In this document: positions 1-7,851 of the stretch, one piece after another
How positions within the stretch are numbered: position 1 is the stretch's first letter
Layout of the letters: each line of letters begins with the position of its first letter
Assembly (NCBI GenBank): GCA_036557365.1
Contig: DATBHR010000094.1
Coordinates: forward strand, 1 to 64,000
DNA: 64,000 bases
Source: DATKHR01 sp036557365
GTDB taxonomy: Bacteria > Acidobacteriota > Vicinamibacteria > Vicinamibacterales > CAVVIG01
Direction: 5' to 3'
Program-made: the position numbers and the translations under genes
Notes under the pieces: model-generated
Told to the model about the DNA's origin: nothing
Seen by the model: the letters and a program-made list of their open reading frames with translations, nothing else
The model's database searches: none

Positions 1-162
1 CTCGTCGATGCGTCCTTCGTGCCCTGGCGGATTGCTCGTATCGATTCGAATGAGTTCTTGAAGCAGCGAGGCCGTTGCGTTGAGTGCGCCGTCCGGCTGC
101 GCGCGAGGCGCAGCGATCAGACTCAGGGTCACAAGCAGAACGACCAGAACGGCTCGTTTCAT
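1..162 (-). CDS. M20-family metallopeptidase, N-terminal fragment (cut by window edge)
   Basis: The complement of the first 162 bases reads as an open frame from an ATG at 160-162, and it runs off the window after 54 codons. It begins MKRAVLVVLLVTLSLIAAPR, a typical Sec signal peptide. The mature start, LLQELIRIDTSNPPG, is the characteristic N-terminus of M20/M25/M40 peptidases and deacylases (carboxypeptidase G2, ArgE/DapE relatives). It would be a secreted zinc-dependent dipeptidase or deacylase, but the metal ligands lie outside the window. It sits 45 bp downstream of the phosphoesterase gene on the same strand and is probably the last visible gene of the operon that begins at 6262. Family assignment is fairly secure; substrate is unknown. 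Confidence 0.75.
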   Translation of the reverse strand, partial: MKRAVLVVLLVTLSLIAAPRAQPDGALNATASLLQELIRIDTSNPPGHEGRIDE

Positions 163-207
163 CGCGTGTATCGTGCCACGAAAACTTTGTACCTGCCGAT
201 TCAGGCG

Positions 208-690
208 TCACAACAGGCTGACAATTTCGACATGAGCGGTCCGTGACGTGACAGTCAGAATGGCGACGCTTGGTTCGAGCTTGAAGCGACGAGGGCCGGC
301 GGCGCCAGGGTTCACGACCAGGCGTCCTTCCGGATCCCGGAAGATCACTGCCTTATGAGTATGCCCATAAACGAGAATGTCCCCGGCGTATCGCAGGAGC
401 AGACGCTCCGGCGTCGGGCTGCCGAGCTCGTCGCCGTGGCTCACGTGCAGCATCAGATTCCCGACCGGCAGCGAGCGTTCCACCGGCAGCATCGGATCGA
501 ACCGATCGTCGACGTTGCCTGAAACGGCCTCCACCGGCGCAATCGCGCCAAGCTGATGCAGCACGTCATGTCCGCCGACATCGCCCGCGTGGACGATCAG
601 CGAGACGTTGGCGAAAGCGGCCGCAATTTCCGGCCGCAGCAGGCCGTGCGTGTCCGCGATCAATCCAATGACGACCGGAGATCGGAGCAT
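208..690 (-). CDS. YfcE/MJ0936-type metallophosphoesterase
   Basis: This 160-residue protein is a compact calcineurin-like phosphoesterase without a signal peptide, so it should act in the cytoplasm on phosphodiesters. The di-metal motifs appear in order: DTHG near residue 14, GDVGG near 37, GNVDD near 58, SHGDE near 84 and GHTHK near 110, ending with the NPGAAGPRR segment seen in the family. Its length matches YfcE-like single-domain enzymes (about 155-185 residues). It starts 9 bp after the MFS stop codon and is translationally close to it. The physiological substrate cannot be told from sequence; YfcE relatives cleave model phosphodiesters and some cyclic nucleotides. Confidence 0.85.
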   Translation of the reverse strand: MLRSPVVIGLIADTHGLLRPEIAAAFANVSLIVHAGDVGGHDVLHQLGAIAPVEAVSGNVDDRFDPMLPVERSLPVGNLMLHVSHGDELGSPTPERLLLRYAGDILVYGHTHKAVIFRDPEGRLVVNPGAAGPRRFKLEPSVAILTVTSRTAHVEIVSLL

Positions 691-699
691 CGCGTTGCC

Positions 700-1977
700 T
701 CAGGCAGTCTCGCTGCGGTACTTACGGAGGACCGGCGTCGACCAGGCGATCCACGCGGTCGCCAACACGCAGCCAAGGCCGCCGGTGATGACCGAGAACG
801 GCGCGCCGTACCAGTTCGCAACGGCGCCGGCCTCGAACTCGCCAAGCTGTGGGCCTCCCATGAAGAACACCATGTTGACGCCGGTCATGCGGCCGCGCAG
901 GCGATCCGGCGTCTCGAGCTGACGGACGATGTTCCGGATGACCGTGCTCACCGTGTCGGCGGCACCGGTCATGGCGAGGCACGCGAACGTGAGCCAGAAC
1001 GAGCGCGACAGACCGAAGACAACCGTGGCGACGCCATAGGCCCCGACCGACCACAGGAGCGTCGCGCCGCGCCGTTCGATGCGTTCGGTCATCGGGACCA
1101 TGGCCGCGCTCGAGATGACGGCGCCGGCCGCCGGCGCGGCATAGAGCCAGCCGTAGCCGCGCGCGCCCACCTTCAGGACGTCCTGCGCGAAGATCGGCAG
1201 CAGCGCGTTCGCCGACGAGAAGAACGTCGCGAAGAAATCGAGCAGCATCGTCGACCTGATGAGCGGCGAGCGGAAGACGAACCGCAGCCCTTCAAGCGCC
1301 GCACCGAGCGACACATCGTCGTGCGCCTTCTCCGACCCGGTCGCCGGCTCGCCGTCGGGCGCCACGATCGACGAAGACCGCGACGGCACGCCGCGCATCA
1401 TCATGAGCGCCGCCAGGACGGCGCCGAACGAGACCGCGTTCGCAAAGTACACCCACGCGACGCCCGACGTCGCGATCATCAGGCCGCCGATCGACGGGCC
1501 AGCGACGGACGCGGCCTGGAACATGATCGAGTTCAGGCTGATCGCGTTCGGAAGGTGCTCGCGCGGGACCAGATTCGGAATCAGCGCCGCGCGCGCCGGA
1601 AGATCGAACGCGTTCACCGCGGCGCCCAGCGCTGCCAGCAGGTAGACCGGCCAGACGACGCGCAGGCCGCGGAAGGTCAGTACGGCGAGCGCGACGGCGA
1701 CTGCGGTCGCGGCGACCTGCGTGACGAGCAGGAGCCGTCGACGGTCCCAGGCGTCCGCGACGACGCCGCTGATCATCGAGAACACGACGACGGGCACGAC
1801 CTTGACCAGTCCCACCATGCCGAGCGCGAGGCCTTTGTTGTTCGGGACGAGCAGCGAGACGTGCCACAGCAGCGCGGCGTTCTGCATCATCGAGCCCGTG
1901 AACGACAGCATCAGGCCGAACCACAGCAGCCGGAAGTTGCGCGACCTGAGCGAGACGAACGAGTCGCGATTGATCAC
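700..1977 (-). CDS. MFS transporter, EntS-like (DHA3) efflux family
   Basis: A 425-residue protein with about twelve hydrophobic segments. It begins with the SLRSRNFRLLWFG stretch typical of the DHA3/EntS-type major facilitator exporters, then GxxxDxxxRR-like signatures in the loop after helix 2 (VADAWDRRR). It is expected to export a small molecule across the inner membrane using the proton gradient. Its ATG overlaps the stop of the upstream aldo/keto reductase by 4 bp (ATGA), so the two are translationally coupled; the phosphoesterase follows after 9 bp. The substrate cannot be inferred; the family includes siderophore and macrolide exporters. Confidence 0.88.
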   Translation of the reverse strand: MINRDSFVSLRSRNFRLLWFGLMLSFTGSMMQNAALLWHVSLLVPNNKGLALGMVGLVKVVPVVVFSMISGVVADAWDRRRLLLVTQVAATAVAVALAVLTFRGLRVVWPVYLLAALGAAVNAFDLPARAALIPNLVPREHLPNAISLNSIMFQAASVAGPSIGGLMIATSGVAWVYFANAVSFGAVLAALMMMRGVPSRSSSIVAPDGEPATGSEKAHDDVSLGAALEGLRFVFRSPLIRSTMLLDFFATFFSSANALLPIFAQDVLKVGARGYGWLYAAPAAGAVISSAAMVPMTERIERRGATLLWSVGAYGVATVVFGLSRSFWLTFACLAMTGAADTVSTVIRNIVRQLETPDRLRGRMTGVNMVFFMGGPQLGEFEAGAVANWYGAPFSVITGGLGCVLATAWIAWSTPVLRKYRSETA

Positions 1978-2963
1978 GAATGCCCGAGGATGCGGTGGGG
2001 CTCGTACGGCTCCTCGAGCGTACGAATCTCGTCGGCCTCGAGCCGGATTTCGGTGGCCGCGACGAGCTCGTCGAGGTGCGGCAGCTTCGAGGCGCCGATG
2101 ATCGGCGCCGTGACGGTCGGCTTCGAGAGCAGCCAGGCGAGCGCGACCTGCATCGGCTTCACGCCGCGGCGGCGCGCGACGTCGGCAACGCGATCGGCGA
2201 TGACGAAGTCCGAGTCCGCGTAGTACAGCTGGTGAGCGAACTGATCGGTTTTCGCCCGCGTCGTCTCGCCTTTGTCATCCTGATCGCCCTTGCGCCGGTT
2301 ACCGGCGAGAAAGCCGCGCGCGAGCGGACTCCACGGGATGACGGCAACGCCCTCTTCGCGGCAGAGCGGAAGCATTTCGCGCTCTTCCTCGCGGTAAACG
2401 AGGTTGTAGTGGTTCTGCATCGACACGAAACGTGTCCAGCCGTGCGCGTCGGCGGTGGACAGCATCCTGGCGAACTGCCACGCGAACATGCTCGACGCGC
2501 CGACGTAGCGCGCCTTGCCGGCCTTGACCACGTCGTGCAGCGCTTCGACCGTTTCCGCGATCGGCGTCTCGTAGTCGAAGCGATGAATCTGGTAGAGATC
2601 GACGTAGTCGGTGCCGAGCCGGCGTAGCGACGCGTCAATCGACTCGAGGATGTGCTTTCGCGACAGGCCGCGGTCGTTGGGACCGTCGCCCAATGGGTAG
2701 AACACCTTGGTCGCGATCACGACCTGATCGCGGCGAGCGAAGTCCTTGAGCGCGCGCCCGGTGACCTCCTCGCTCACACCGCGCGAGTACATGTCGGCCG
2801 TGTCGAAGAAGTTGATGCCGTGCTCGAGCGCGCGCTTGATGAACGGCCGGCTGTCGGACTCGTCCAGCACCCACGGACGCCACTGCGACGTGCCGTACGT
2901 CATCATGCCGAGGCAGAGCCGCGACACCTTCAGCCCGGTCCGACCAAAACGTACATAGTCCAT
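1974..2963 (-). CDS. Aldo/keto reductase
   Basis: A 329-residue NADPH-dependent aldo/keto reductase of the YghZ/Gfo-like cytoplasmic group. The TIM-barrel signatures are visible: LGMMTYG near residue 19, the DTADMYSRG segment carrying catalytic Asp and Tyr near 56-61, the Lys in ATKVF near 87, and the His in QIHRFD near 127. The cofactor segment PIIGASKLPHLDE lies near the C-terminus. It reduces carbonyl compounds; the substrate is unknown. It lies 21 bp downstream of the FKBP gene and overlaps the MFS gene by 4 bp, consistent with one operon with the quinone oxidoreductase upstream. Confidence 0.92.
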   Translation of the reverse strand: MDYVRFGRTGLKVSRLCLGMMTYGTSQWRPWVLDESDSRPFIKRALEHGINFFDTADMYSRGVSEEVTGRALKDFARRDQVVIATKVFYPLGDGPNDRGLSRKHILESIDASLRRLGTDYVDLYQIHRFDYETPIAETVEALHDVVKAGKARYVGASSMFAWQFARMLSTADAHGWTRFVSMQNHYNLVYREEEREMLPLCREEGVAVIPWSPLARGFLAGNRRKGDQDDKGETTRAKTDQFAHQLYYADSDFVIADRVADVARRRGVKPMQVALAWLLSKPTVTAPIIGASKLPHLDELVAATEIRLEADEIRTLEEPYEPHRILGHS

Positions 2964-2984
2964 CGATTGAGTCCGTGAGGCGGG

Positions 2985-3341
2985 TTACCTGACCGCGAGC
3001 AGCTCGACGTCGAACACGAGCGCGGAGTTGGGCGGGATGGCACCGCCGGCGCCGCGGGATCCGTACCCGAGTTCGGATGGAATCATCAGCGTGCGTTTTC
3101 CGCCGACCTTCATTCCGGCCACACCCTGATCCCAGCCGCGAATCACCTGGCCCGCACCGAGGCGGAACTCGAACGGGTCGCCATGATCCTTCGAGCTGTC
3201 GAATTTCTTGCCGTGATGGTCGGCCGCTTTTCCGTCGTACAGCCACCCGGTGTAGTGAACGGTGACCGTCTTTCCGCTCGTCGCCTCGGCGCCGCTGCCG
3301 GTCGTCGAGTCGATGATCTGCAGGCTCGTGACGTTGTCCAT
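2985..3341 (-). CDS. FKBP-type peptidyl-prolyl cis-trans isomerase
   Basis: A single FKBP domain of 118 residues. The start is the ATG at 3339-3341, preceded by GAAGG about 3 bases upstream; the frame stays open further upstream, but that part overlaps the preceding gene and does not resemble the family. Characteristic segments are VHYTGWLYDGK, FDSSKDHGDPFEF, GAGQVIRGWDQGVAGMKVGG and the terminal IPPNSALVFDVELL, including the conserved Tyr, Asp, Phe, Trp and Ile residues of the binding pocket. No signal peptide is present, so it should be a cytoplasmic folding catalyst. It is 16 bp downstream of the quinone oxidoreductase. Confidence 0.95.
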   Translation of the reverse strand: MDNVTSLQIIDSTTGSGAEATSGKTVTVHYTGWLYDGKAADHHGKKFDSSKDHGDPFEFRLGAGQVIRGWDQGVAGMKVGGKRTLMIPSELGYGSRGAGGAIPPNSALVFDVELLAVR

Positions 3342-3357
3342 AACCTTCGATTCTACG

Positions 3358-4335
3358 TCACACGACGAGGACGAGCTTGCCGACGTTCGCGCCCGAATCC
3401 ATGACGCGGTGCGCCGCCGCCGCGTCCCGCAGCGGAAACGTCGCGTGCACGATGGGCTTGACCGTCCCCGCGTCGAGCAGCGGCCACACATGCGTCCGAA
3501 GGCCGGCGGCAATCGCGCCCTTCTCGGCGACCGGACGCGCGCGCAGCGTGGAGCCGGTGACCGTCAGCCGCCTGCGCATGATGATCTGGATGTCGATCTC
3601 GGCCCGGCTGCCGCGCTGCGTCGCGATCTCGACGAGACGACCGTCCATCGCGAGCGTGTCGAGATTCCGTGCGAAGTACTCAGCACCGACCATGTCGAGC
3701 ACGACGTCGACGCCGAGGCCGTGAGTGAGGTCGCGGACGGCTGCCACGAAGTCCTCCGTCTTGTAGTTGATGCATCGAACCGCGCCAAGGCGCTCGCAGG
3801 CCGCACATTTCTCGGGCGTCCCCGCGGTCGCCAGGACGCGCGACCCCTTCGCGTGCGCCAGTTGAATCGCCGTCGTCCCGATGCCGCTGGAACCGCCGTG
3901 GACGAGGACGGTCTCGTTGGGGCGGAGCCTGCCGCGCTCGAAGAGGTTCGTCCACACGGTGAAAAAGGTTTCGGGAATGCCCGCGGCCGTAACGAGATCG
4001 AATCCTTTGGGCGCCGGCAGGCACTGCGGCGCGGGCGCCACGCAGTACTCCGCGTACCCCCCTCCGGCGACGAGCGCGCAGACCGCGTCGCCGACGTGCC
4101 AGTCGCTGACGTCAGTACCGAGCTGGACGATCGTGCCGGACACCTCGAGGCCCGGAATGTCCGACGCGCCGGGCGGCGGCGGATACTTCCCTTTCCGCTG
4201 CATCACGTCGGGACGGTTCACGCCCGCGGCCGCAACTTTGATCAGCACCTCACCGGCCGCCGGGACCGGAGTCGGACGTTCGACGGGCACGAGCACTTCA
4301 GGATCGCCGGGGTGGGAAATCTCGATGCAAATCAC
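3358..4335 (-). CDS. NAD(P)H quinone oxidoreductase, PIG3 family
   Basis: A 325-residue zinc-free medium-chain dehydrogenase. GTG at 4333-4335 is chosen as the start because it overlaps the kinase stop as GTGA and yields the family's standard N-terminus (VICIEISHPGDPEVL). The NADPH-binding segment HGGSSGIGTTAIQLA lies near residue 145, and the N-terminal VNRPDVMQRKGKYPPPPG is typical of TP53I3/PIG3-like quinone reductases. It would catalyse one-electron or two-electron reduction of quinones in the cytoplasm. Direct coupling to a sensor kinase and ECF sigma factor suggests that this operon responds to redox or electrophile stress; that is inference. Confidence 0.9.
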   Translation of the reverse strand: MICIEISHPGDPEVLVPVERPTPVPAAGEVLIKVAAAGVNRPDVMQRKGKYPPPPGASDIPGLEVSGTIVQLGTDVSDWHVGDAVCALVAGGGYAEYCVAPAPQCLPAPKGFDLVTAAGIPETFFTVWTNLFERGRLRPNETVLVHGGSSGIGTTAIQLAHAKGSRVLATAGTPEKCAACERLGAVRCINYKTEDFVAAVRDLTHGLGVDVVLDMVGAEYFARNLDTLAMDGRLVEIATQRGSRAEIDIQIIMRRRLTVTGSTLRARPVAEKGAIAAGLRTHVWPLLDAGTVKPIVHATFPLRDAAAAHRVMDSGANVGKLVLVV

Positions 4336-5744
4336 TCGCGGTCTCCAAACGTCGCGCGGTTCGTCGCTGGTTCCAGCACGAGCGCTGCCGACGCAATGAT
4401 GAGGGCCAGACTGACGCAGAACACACCAGCAAGCGCGCGGATACGGCCGATGAGGACGCCGTCCGCGAACAACAGGATCGCAAAGATCAGGTCGACGAAT
4501 CGCATCGATTGCCGGGCCCGCCGCCGTTCGCGGTCGAGTCCCTGTGAGTTCACGCGCTCGGTGAAGACGAGATGCCCGCGAAGCACGCCGCCAATGGTCG
4601 CGAAGGCGCCGAGCGACAGGAAAATCGCGACGGTGACCGGCGTTTCCATCCATGCCTTGATCTGCCACCCGGCAATGCTGCCCACAACGTAGAGGGCGGT
4701 GATCACGAACTGGTGCGAGCGCCACCAGCCTGTCGACGGGATCTGGATGGATGTCCCCGTTCGGAGCGCGGCCGCAATCTCTCCGGCGTTCTGGAACCGT
4801 TCGTCGGGCGACAGGCGCAGGCACCGTTCCACGATGCCCGCAATCGCCGGGACCGTTCGCGGCGCGCCTGTCGCGAACGGCGGCTTGCCGGTCGCGTACT
4901 CGTGCATGAGGATGCCGAATGCATACACGTCCGCGCGCGCATCGCCGCGCTCGCCCGCGAGCTGCTCGGGCGCGATGTAGCCGGGCGTGCCGACGAGTGC
5001 GCCAGGACGGGTGGCGAACTGGCCGATCGACGCGCTCTCCACCTGCGATCGCGCAAGACCGAAGTCGAGCACTTTGAGGCGGCCATCCGACGCGCGCATC
5101 ACGTTCTCCGGCTTCAAGTCGCGATGCACGATGCCCGCCGCGTGCGCGGCCGCAAGCGCCGCCGCAAGCTCGGTGGCCGTCTGGACAATCTCGTCTTCCG
5201 TCGGGAGACCACGGTCGCCGCGAATCTCCTGCCCGAGCGTGTGGCCATCGACGAATTCCTGGGCGATGTAGAGCTCGCCGCCGATCTCTTCCAGCGCGAA
5301 CACGGTACAGATGCCCGGATGCCTCACCGCGGCGGCCGCCCGCGCTTCGCGGCGCAGCCGCTCGCGCTGAAGCGGATCGCTCGTCATCTGCGGCGCCAGC
5401 GCCTTCAAGGCAAGGCGGCGATTCAGACGTCCGTCGTTCGCGAGGTAGACGCGGCCCATCCCGCCGCGTCCCAGCTCCTGGAGGATCTCATACGGACCGA
5501 TCGACGTGCCCGCAGGCAGCGGCTCGTCGAGAAGGCCGCCAAGTTGATCGGCCGCGGGACGCACGAGGAACTGGCCTGCGCGGGAGTGATGCTCGAGCAG
5601 CGATCGGACTTCGTCGCGCACGGCGGAATCGTCAGGCGTCTGGCTCGCGATCCACTGCAGCGCGTCGTGCGGATCGCGCTCGATCGCGCCCTCGAACAAC
5701 TCGCGGACGCGGCGCCACTGCACCGGACTCAGCTGCGGGCTCAT
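4332..5744 (-). CDS. Transmembrane serine/threonine protein kinase
   Basis: A Hanks-type kinase of 470 residues from the ATG at 5742-5744, which overlaps the sigma-factor stop (ATGA). An N-terminal acidic helical region (about 1-75), typical of acidobacterial kinases, precedes the kinase domain. GRGGMG is at 92-97, the ATP-anchoring Lys at 114, HRD at 207-209 followed by LKPEN, and DFG at 227-229; GTPGYIAPEQ follows. All catalytic residues are present. After about residue 330 there are four or five hydrophobic segments (for instance FVITALYVVGSIAGW), so the kinase domain is cytoplasmic and anchored by a C-terminal membrane bundle; no extracellular sensor domain is seen. It probably phosphorylates the co-encoded sigma factor or another partner, by analogy. 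Confidence 0.93.
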   Translation of the reverse strand: MSPQLSPVQWRRVRELFEGAIERDPHDALQWIASQTPDDSAVRDEVRSLLEHHSRAGQFLVRPAADQLGGLLDEPLPAGTSIGPYEILQELGRGGMGRVYLANDGRLNRRLALKALAPQMTSDPLQRERLRREARAAAAVRHPGICTVFALEEIGGELYIAQEFVDGHTLGQEIRGDRGLPTEDEIVQTATELAAALAAAHAAGIVHRDLKPENVMRASDGRLKVLDFGLARSQVESASIGQFATRPGALVGTPGYIAPEQLAGERGDARADVYAFGILMHEYATGKPPFATGAPRTVPAIAGIVERCLRLSPDERFQNAGEIAAALRTGTSIQIPSTGWWRSHQFVITALYVVGSIAGWQIKAWMETPVTVAIFLSLGAFATIGGVLRGHLVFTERVNSQGLDRERRRARQSMRFVDLIFAILLFADGVLIGRIRALAGVFCVSLALIIASAALVLEPATNRATFGDRE

Positions 5745-6262
5745 TGGCCGTCGGCGAGCTCGCGAAAGAGCCACGCGCGCGCGAGGCTCCAGCGTCGCTT
5801 GACGGTCGCCGGCGAGATGGCCAACGCATCGGCGGTCTCTTCGATGCTGAGGCCGGCAAAGTACCGGAGCTCGACGATCCGCGCCTGCTCGGCGTCGATC
5901 TGTTCCAGACGAGCGAGCGCATCATCGAGTGCGGGCAGCATCGTTTCGGCATCGGCCGCGACGGCCAGCGAATCGGACAGCGAGACGCGGTTCAATCCGG
6001 CCCAGCGCTTCTGCGCACCGCGCGCCCGGGCGCGCTCGACCAGAATCTGCCGCATCGATCGCGCGGCGATGCCGACGAAGTGACGCTTGTCGGTCCACGG
6101 CGAGCCGGCGTTCGCGAGGCGGAGATAGGCTTCGTGGACGAGCGCCGTCGCCTGAATCGTCTGTCCCGGTCGTTCGCGTCGCATGTACGCGCCCGCGAGG
6201 CGGCGCAGCTCGTCGTAGACGAGCGGCGCGAGCGCGTCGGCGTCGGGCGGCTCACCGGTCAT
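5741..6262 (-). CDS. ECF-family RNA polymerase sigma factor
   Basis: A 173-residue sigma factor of the acidobacterial/planctomycete ECF type that is commonly paired with Ser/Thr kinases. Region 2 is seen in LVYDELRRLAGAYMRRERPG and TALVHEAYLRL; region 4 carries the helix-turn-helix LSIEETADALAISPATVKR near residues 137-155. There is no anti-sigma factor beside it; instead the next gene, overlapping by 4 bp, is a transmembrane kinase, suggesting control by phosphorylation. It is the first gene of the minus-strand operon running to the window's left edge, and it faces gluconokinase divergently across 20 bp. Confidence 0.92.
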   Translation of the reverse strand: MTGEPPDADALAPLVYDELRRLAGAYMRRERPGQTIQATALVHEAYLRLANAGSPWTDKRHFVGIAARSMRQILVERARARGAQKRWAGLNRVSLSDSLAVAADAETMLPALDDALARLEQIDAEQARIVELRYFAGLSIEETADALAISPATVKRRWSLARAWLFRELADGQ

Positions 6263-6282
6263 TTGGATATCCTACCTGCAGG

Positions 6283-6768
6283 ATGGTCATCATTCTGATG
6301 GGCGTCGCCGGATCCGGCAAGACGGTCCTCGGCCGGGCGCTCGCCGCGGAGCTCGGGTGGCGCTTCGAGGATGCTGACAGCTACCACTCCGCGGAGAACA
6401 TCGCGAAGATGCATCGGGGTCATCCGCTCGACGATGCCGACCGCGCGCCGTGGCTCGCGCGACTGCATGCGCTGATTACTCGAGCGATCGAGCGCCGCGA
6501 GCACATGATCCTCGCCTGCTCCGCGCTCAAGCAGCGCTACCGCGAGACGCTTCGAGGCGGTCTGCCGACGGTGCGGTTCGTGTTCCTCACCGCGGACAAA
6601 GCCACACTGCGCCGGCGTCTCGAGACGCGCGCACATCATTTCGCGGGCCCGGCGCTCGTCGACAGTCAGCTGACCGATCTCGAACCACCGAGCGACGCGC
6701 TCACGCTCGACACGACGCAGCCGCCGGACCGCAGCCTGGCGGCGATCAGGGTGGTGTTCGGTGTGTGA
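6283..6768 (+). CDS. gntK: Gluconokinase
   Basis: A 161-residue GntK-type kinase that phosphorylates D-gluconate to 6-phosphogluconate for the pentose-phosphate or Entner-Doudoroff route. The start is the ATG at 6283, which places the P-loop GVAGSGKT at residues 7-14. The family signatures DADSYHSAENIAKMHRG, DRAPWL and CSALKQRYRETLR follow in order, and the length is normal for the family. It is monocistronic: the divergent sigma factor is upstream and the repeat element at 6774 follows directly. No gluconate transporter or other pathway gene is nearby. Confidence 0.95.
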   Translation: MVIILMGVAGSGKTVLGRALAAELGWRFEDADSYHSAENIAKMHRGHPLDDADRAPWLARLHALITRAIERREHMILACSALKQRYRETLRGGLPTVRFVFLTADKATLRRRLETRAHHFAGPALVDSQLTDLEPPSDALTLDTTQPPDRSLAAIRVVFGV

Positions 6769-6773
6769 GGGTG

Positions 6774-7072
6774 ATGGAGGCAACGGAGGGGACGGAGGAA
6801 ACGGGAACTTCAACGGAGGAACAGAGGAACGGAGGGGAACGAAGGCTGCCGTCGACGGGCGTCGCGCAGCAGCGACGCGCGGCATCGTCCGGGAGAACGA
6901 CTCCCAGTCTCTTGCGTCGCTCGTCCGGCGATGCATCCCGATGCCGCTTGTCGGCCTGCAGTGCAGGCCGACCCGTCGACCGCCACTGCCGCCGCCAACC
7001 GAAACTTCCGTTTCCCTCCGTTCCTCCGTTCCTCTGTTGATCTCCCGTTCCTCCGTCCCCTCCGTTCCTCCG
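6774..7072. repeat. Near-symmetric GGA-rich tandem-repeat element with hairpin core, no gene
   Basis: The only gene-free stretch of about 300 bp. The left arm carries repeated GGAACGGA-like units and the right arm their complement. AACGGAGGGGACGGAGGAA at 6782-6800 is matched exactly by its reverse complement at 7048-7066 (19 bp), and similarity continues inward through CGGGA, TCAAC and further GGAGGAAC units for about 60 bp. The core of about 170 bp contains several small palindromes. The element fills the space between the gntK stop and the stop of the convergent small gene at 7076, so its transcript could fold into one long hairpin from either strand. It resembles a MITE or REP-type intergenic element. 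Open frames cross it, but their peptides are low-complexity and I do not call a gene. Confidence 0.75.
6950..6972. repeat. Perfect 11-bp inverted repeat in element core
   Basis: GTCGGCCTGCA at 6950-6960 is followed after one base by its exact reverse complement at 6962-6972, in the core of the element. Neighbouring smaller pairs, GCGTCGC/GCGACGC and GGGAG/CTCCC, lie around 6860-6910, so the core as a whole is hairpin-rich. Confidence 0.85.
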
Positions 7073-7075
7073 CGC

Positions 7076-7321
7076 TTACACAACCCAGTCGCGCGCTCTC
7101 AAGGCCAATACCGGATACTGCCTGCGGAGCGCGTCGACGCGCCGACTGTAATCCGCCTTCGGAAACTCGCGGCGCATGTATCGCTCCCGAAGCCGTCGAA
7201 TCTCGTAACGATACAAATCGCGGACGAATTCGCGGACGCGCTCGGGATTCGTGTCGGGCCGTGGGCGCACGCCGTGCACGAGCAGCGCCTCGAGAATCTC
7301 CGGACGGTACGTGTAGATCAC
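7076..7321 (-). CDS. Small Arg-rich conserved hypothetical protein
   Basis: An 81-residue protein read from the GTG at 7319-7321, which overlaps the stop of the TPR gene (GTGA). It starts VIYTYRPEILEALLVHGVRP and is dominated by amphipathic, Arg- and Tyr-rich helices (RDLYRYEIRRLRERYMRREF). It has no signal peptide, Cys motif or hydrophobic segment, and I do not recognise the family. Tight coupling to the TPR gene and its position as the last gene of the thr operon support that it is real. A soluble helical accessory protein is the most that can be said. The inverted-repeat element begins right after its stop. Confidence 0.65.
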   Translation of the reverse strand: MIYTYRPEILEALLVHGVRPRPDTNPERVREFVRDLYRYEIRRLRERYMRREFPKADYSRRVDALRRQYPVLALRARDWVV

Positions 7322-7851
7322 TTGCGATTCCGCAGGGCACGAACCTTCGGCAGCAACTCCGCCGCCGGCTGCGCCCAAGCATCCGACGACGCTGCGACTC
7401 GAGTCAGCTGTTGCTCTGCCTCATCGAGCTTGCCGAGGCGAATGCAGGCTTTGGCGAGCACGAATCGCCCCGGTGACTCGAACGGCGACTCGCCAGCCGC
7501 AAGGACAGCACCGAGCCGATCCTCTGCCTCACCGACTTCGTCGGTCATCATCAGTGTCACGGCAAGATAGAAATTACCGGCGACATCGTCCGGATCGGCG
7601 GCGATGAGCCGGCGGAACCGGTCGGCCGCTGCCGGATATCGCTTCGCCTCGTAGGCGCGAATGGCTTCGTCGAATGCGGCGGACGAATCGCCGCGACGAA
7701 CCAGCGGCTCCGCGTACGGAGGCGGCACGAAGCGTCCCAGTTCCTGCAGCGCCTTACGCGACTGCGCGTGCAGGACGGACGCGGCCGCAAGCATCGACAC
7801 AACAGCGATCGCCAATCGCGAGTCAGCCCGCAAGGATGCTCCTGACCGCAT
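7318..7851 (-). CDS. Secreted TPR-repeat protein
   Basis: A 177-residue protein with a signal peptide (LAIAVVSMLAAASVLHAQ) followed by tetratricopeptide-like helices. These include FDEAIRAYEAKRYPAAADRF, then NFYLAVTLMMTDEVGEAEDRL and VLAKACIRLGKLDEAEQQL. It is probably periplasmic and serves as a protein-interaction scaffold. The ATG at 7849-7851 overlaps the threonine synthase reading frame by 29 bp; a TTG at 7831-7833 would give a shorter overlap and still preserve the signal peptide, so the start is uncertain. The small 81-residue gene follows with a GTGA overlap. Partner unknown. Confidence 0.75.
   Translation of the reverse strand: MRSGASLRADSRLAIAVVSMLAAASVLHAQSRKALQELGRFVPPPYAEPLVRRGDSSAAFDEAIRAYEAKRYPAAADRFRRLIAADPDDVAGNFYLAVTLMMTDEVGEAEDRLGAVLAAGESPFESPGRFVLAKACIRLGKLDEAEQQLTRVAASSDAWAQPAAELLPKVRALRNRK

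Noticed and set aside
556..2223. Long plus-strand open frame (555 codons)
   Set aside because: Antisense to the phosphoesterase, MFS and aldo/keto reductase genes; low-complexity Arg/Asp/Glu product with no family resemblance, explained by GC-rich codon bias.
6761..7570. Plus-strand frame crossing the 300-bp element (269 codons)
   Set aside because: Product is Gly/Thr/Glu low complexity through the repeat arm and then runs antisense to the small gene and TPR gene; no start signal.
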